Source: JBBRSC01 sp038245795 (GTDB taxonomy: Bacteria; Actinomycetota; Acidimicrobiia; Acidimicrobiales; Microtrichaceae). From it: a stretch of 5,275 nt of DNA. The stretch covers positions 1-5,275 of the forward strand of contig JBBRSC010000236.1 in the NCBI GenBank assembly GCA_038245795.1. Reading direction: 5' to 3'. The notes under the pieces are model-generated. The model was not told where the DNA came from, ran no database searches, and saw only the letters and a list, made by a program, of their open reading frames with translations. Positions 4,545 through 5,275 of the stretch are shown in pieces. The translations under genes and the position numbers were made by a program. Each line of letters starts with the position of its first letter. Positions within the stretch are counted from its first letter, which is position 1.

Positions 4545-5275
4545 GAACCATCATCGTTGTCGACGCCCAGAACCCGTCGCGCGGATCCCACAAAACCCTT
4601 GAACGTTCCGGCCCAGCTCGTAGGCGCCGGTGCGACACGCGCTCTTGGTAGAACCCAGGACTCATCGCCCCGGCCGGCACGTGCTCGAGCGGCATTTGGA
4701 GCTCACTGATAGTCGGCCCGACCTCGGCCGCCCGACCCGCCAACGCCGCTGGATCGAAGCCGTAGACCTCTGCCGCGGTCCTGGTGAAGATCTGATCGAG
4801 GTCCTCCGCCGACCAATCGTGGAAGGCGCGCCGAAGCTGCTCGCGTGAGTAGGGCGTCGAGCCTTCGGCGTGGGGATAGTCGCTCCCCCACATCACCTTG
4901 TGCAGGCCCAGCTTCTTCATGGCCTCGGCGTCACGCTTGCCGGGAAAGCTGGCCCCCAACCACACATTGCGTTCGAAGTACTCGCTGGGCGTCATGGGCA
5001 ACGCGGCATCGGCATTCAGCTTCAGCTCGCCCGTACGACCCATCGACGCGGCCATGTGCATGCCATCGAGATTGCGCAGCACCTGGGGCAGCCAGGCGCT
5101 GCCCTGTTCAGACAACACAAACCGCAACGTGGGGAATCGTTCGAAGACCCCGCTCATGATCAGGTGCCACAACGGGCGATGCGCGAAGTATTCCGTCTCG
5201 ATGGCCCAGATGAGCTGCGACGTCGGGTGGTTGCCGTAGTCGGGTTGGCCGCTTCCCGAATGGCAGTTCACGACA
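4429..5275 (-). CDS. Amidohydrolase family (Amidohydro_2) TIM-barrel protein, N-terminus outside the window
   Basis: This is the C-terminal 281 or so codons of a metal-dependent amidohydrolase-related protein (the ACMS decarboxylase-like group), which hydrolyses or decarboxylates small organic acids. Codons continue past the GTG at 5271 to the edge, so that GTG is internal and the true start lies to the right. Counting from it, features are NCHSGSG (2-8) with a likely metal-ligand His, HRPLWHLIMSGVFERFPTL (31-49), SEQGSAWLP (54-62), and MWGSDYPHAEG (127-137) with the conserved catalytic Asp131. DQIFTRTAAEVYGFD (159-173) marks the end of the barrel. Family-like sequence seems to stop around residue 205. 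The last 75 or so residues are Arg-rich and unlike the family, and they overlap the sigma gene by 116 bases up to a TGA at 4429-4431. This suggests a lost stop codon or an old frameshift. It is the first visible gene of the leftward cluster; the substrate is unknown. Confidence 0.88.
   Translation of the reverse strand, partial: VVNCHSGSGQPDYGNHPTSQLIWAIETEYFAHRPLWHLIMSGVFERFPTLRFVLSEQGSAWLPQVLRNLDGMHMAASMGRTGELKLNADAALPMTPSEYFERNVWLGASFPGKRDAEAMKKLGLHKVMWGSDYPHAEGSTPYSREQLRRAFHDWSAEDLDQIFTRTAAEVYGFDPAALAGRAAEVGPTISELQMPLEHVPAGAMSPGFYQERVSHRRLRAGPERSRVLWDPRDGFWASTTMMVRGRRTADRSGSSTTGAVRRRRLRRVPLPACPVPIDGHR

Noticed and set aside
4271..4591. Alternative minus-strand frame across the sigma start
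   Set aside because: It has no homology-like motifs. The sigma frame contains complete regions 2 and 4, so this is a shadow.

Overview
The window is GC-rich and densely packed, with near-continuous open reading on both strands. It encodes an F420-type luciferase-like oxidoreductase, a TetR regulator and an ECF sigma factor. Together these suggest an actinobacterium, and the F420-type enzyme fits the Acidimicrobiia or mycobacterial side of the phylum. That placement is inference from composition and gene families; there is no phylogenetic marker. No rRNA, tRNA, CRISPR array, insertion sequence or phage gene was seen.

Layout, left to right. (1) Positions 1-234, minus strand: the first 78 codons of a gene that runs off the left edge, with a disordered Pro/Thr/Ala-rich N-terminus ending in a basic cluster. 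(2) Positions 235-363: a 129-base divergent control region holding a spaced 8-bp inverted repeat and, against the next start codon, a perfect 8-bp stem hairpin. (3) Positions 364-1703, plus strand: a TauE/SafE (TSUP) membrane transporter followed without a gap by a TetR-family repressor, probably one transcript. (4) Positions 1704-1765: a short convergent gap with a weak hairpin. (5) Positions 1766-5275, minus strand, transcribed right to left: a 5'-truncated TIM-barrel amidohydrolase, an ECF sigma factor, a protein with a charged/helical N-terminus plus two VOC (glyoxalase-fold) domains, and an F420-type luciferase-like oxidoreductase.

The minus-strand cluster is the most interesting part. 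The sigma gene overlaps the end of the amidohydrolase reading frame by 116 bases and the start of the VOC gene by 8 bases. The neighbour of the sigma factor is not a recognisable zinc or membrane anti-sigma factor but a VOC protein carrying an extra 76-residue N-terminus. That N-terminus is joined to the VOC part by a Thr/Pro linker encoded by three tandem 15-bp repeats. A strong Shine-Dalgarno sequence and an ATG lie just after the linker, so a full-length protein and a VOC-only protein could both be made. A working hypothesis is that the N-terminal segment contacts the sigma factor while the VOC domains bind a small molecule, and that the flanking amidohydrolase and F420 enzyme act on related compounds. 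The gene order, overlaps, repeat and internal ribosome-binding site are visible in the sequence; the sensing function is inference.
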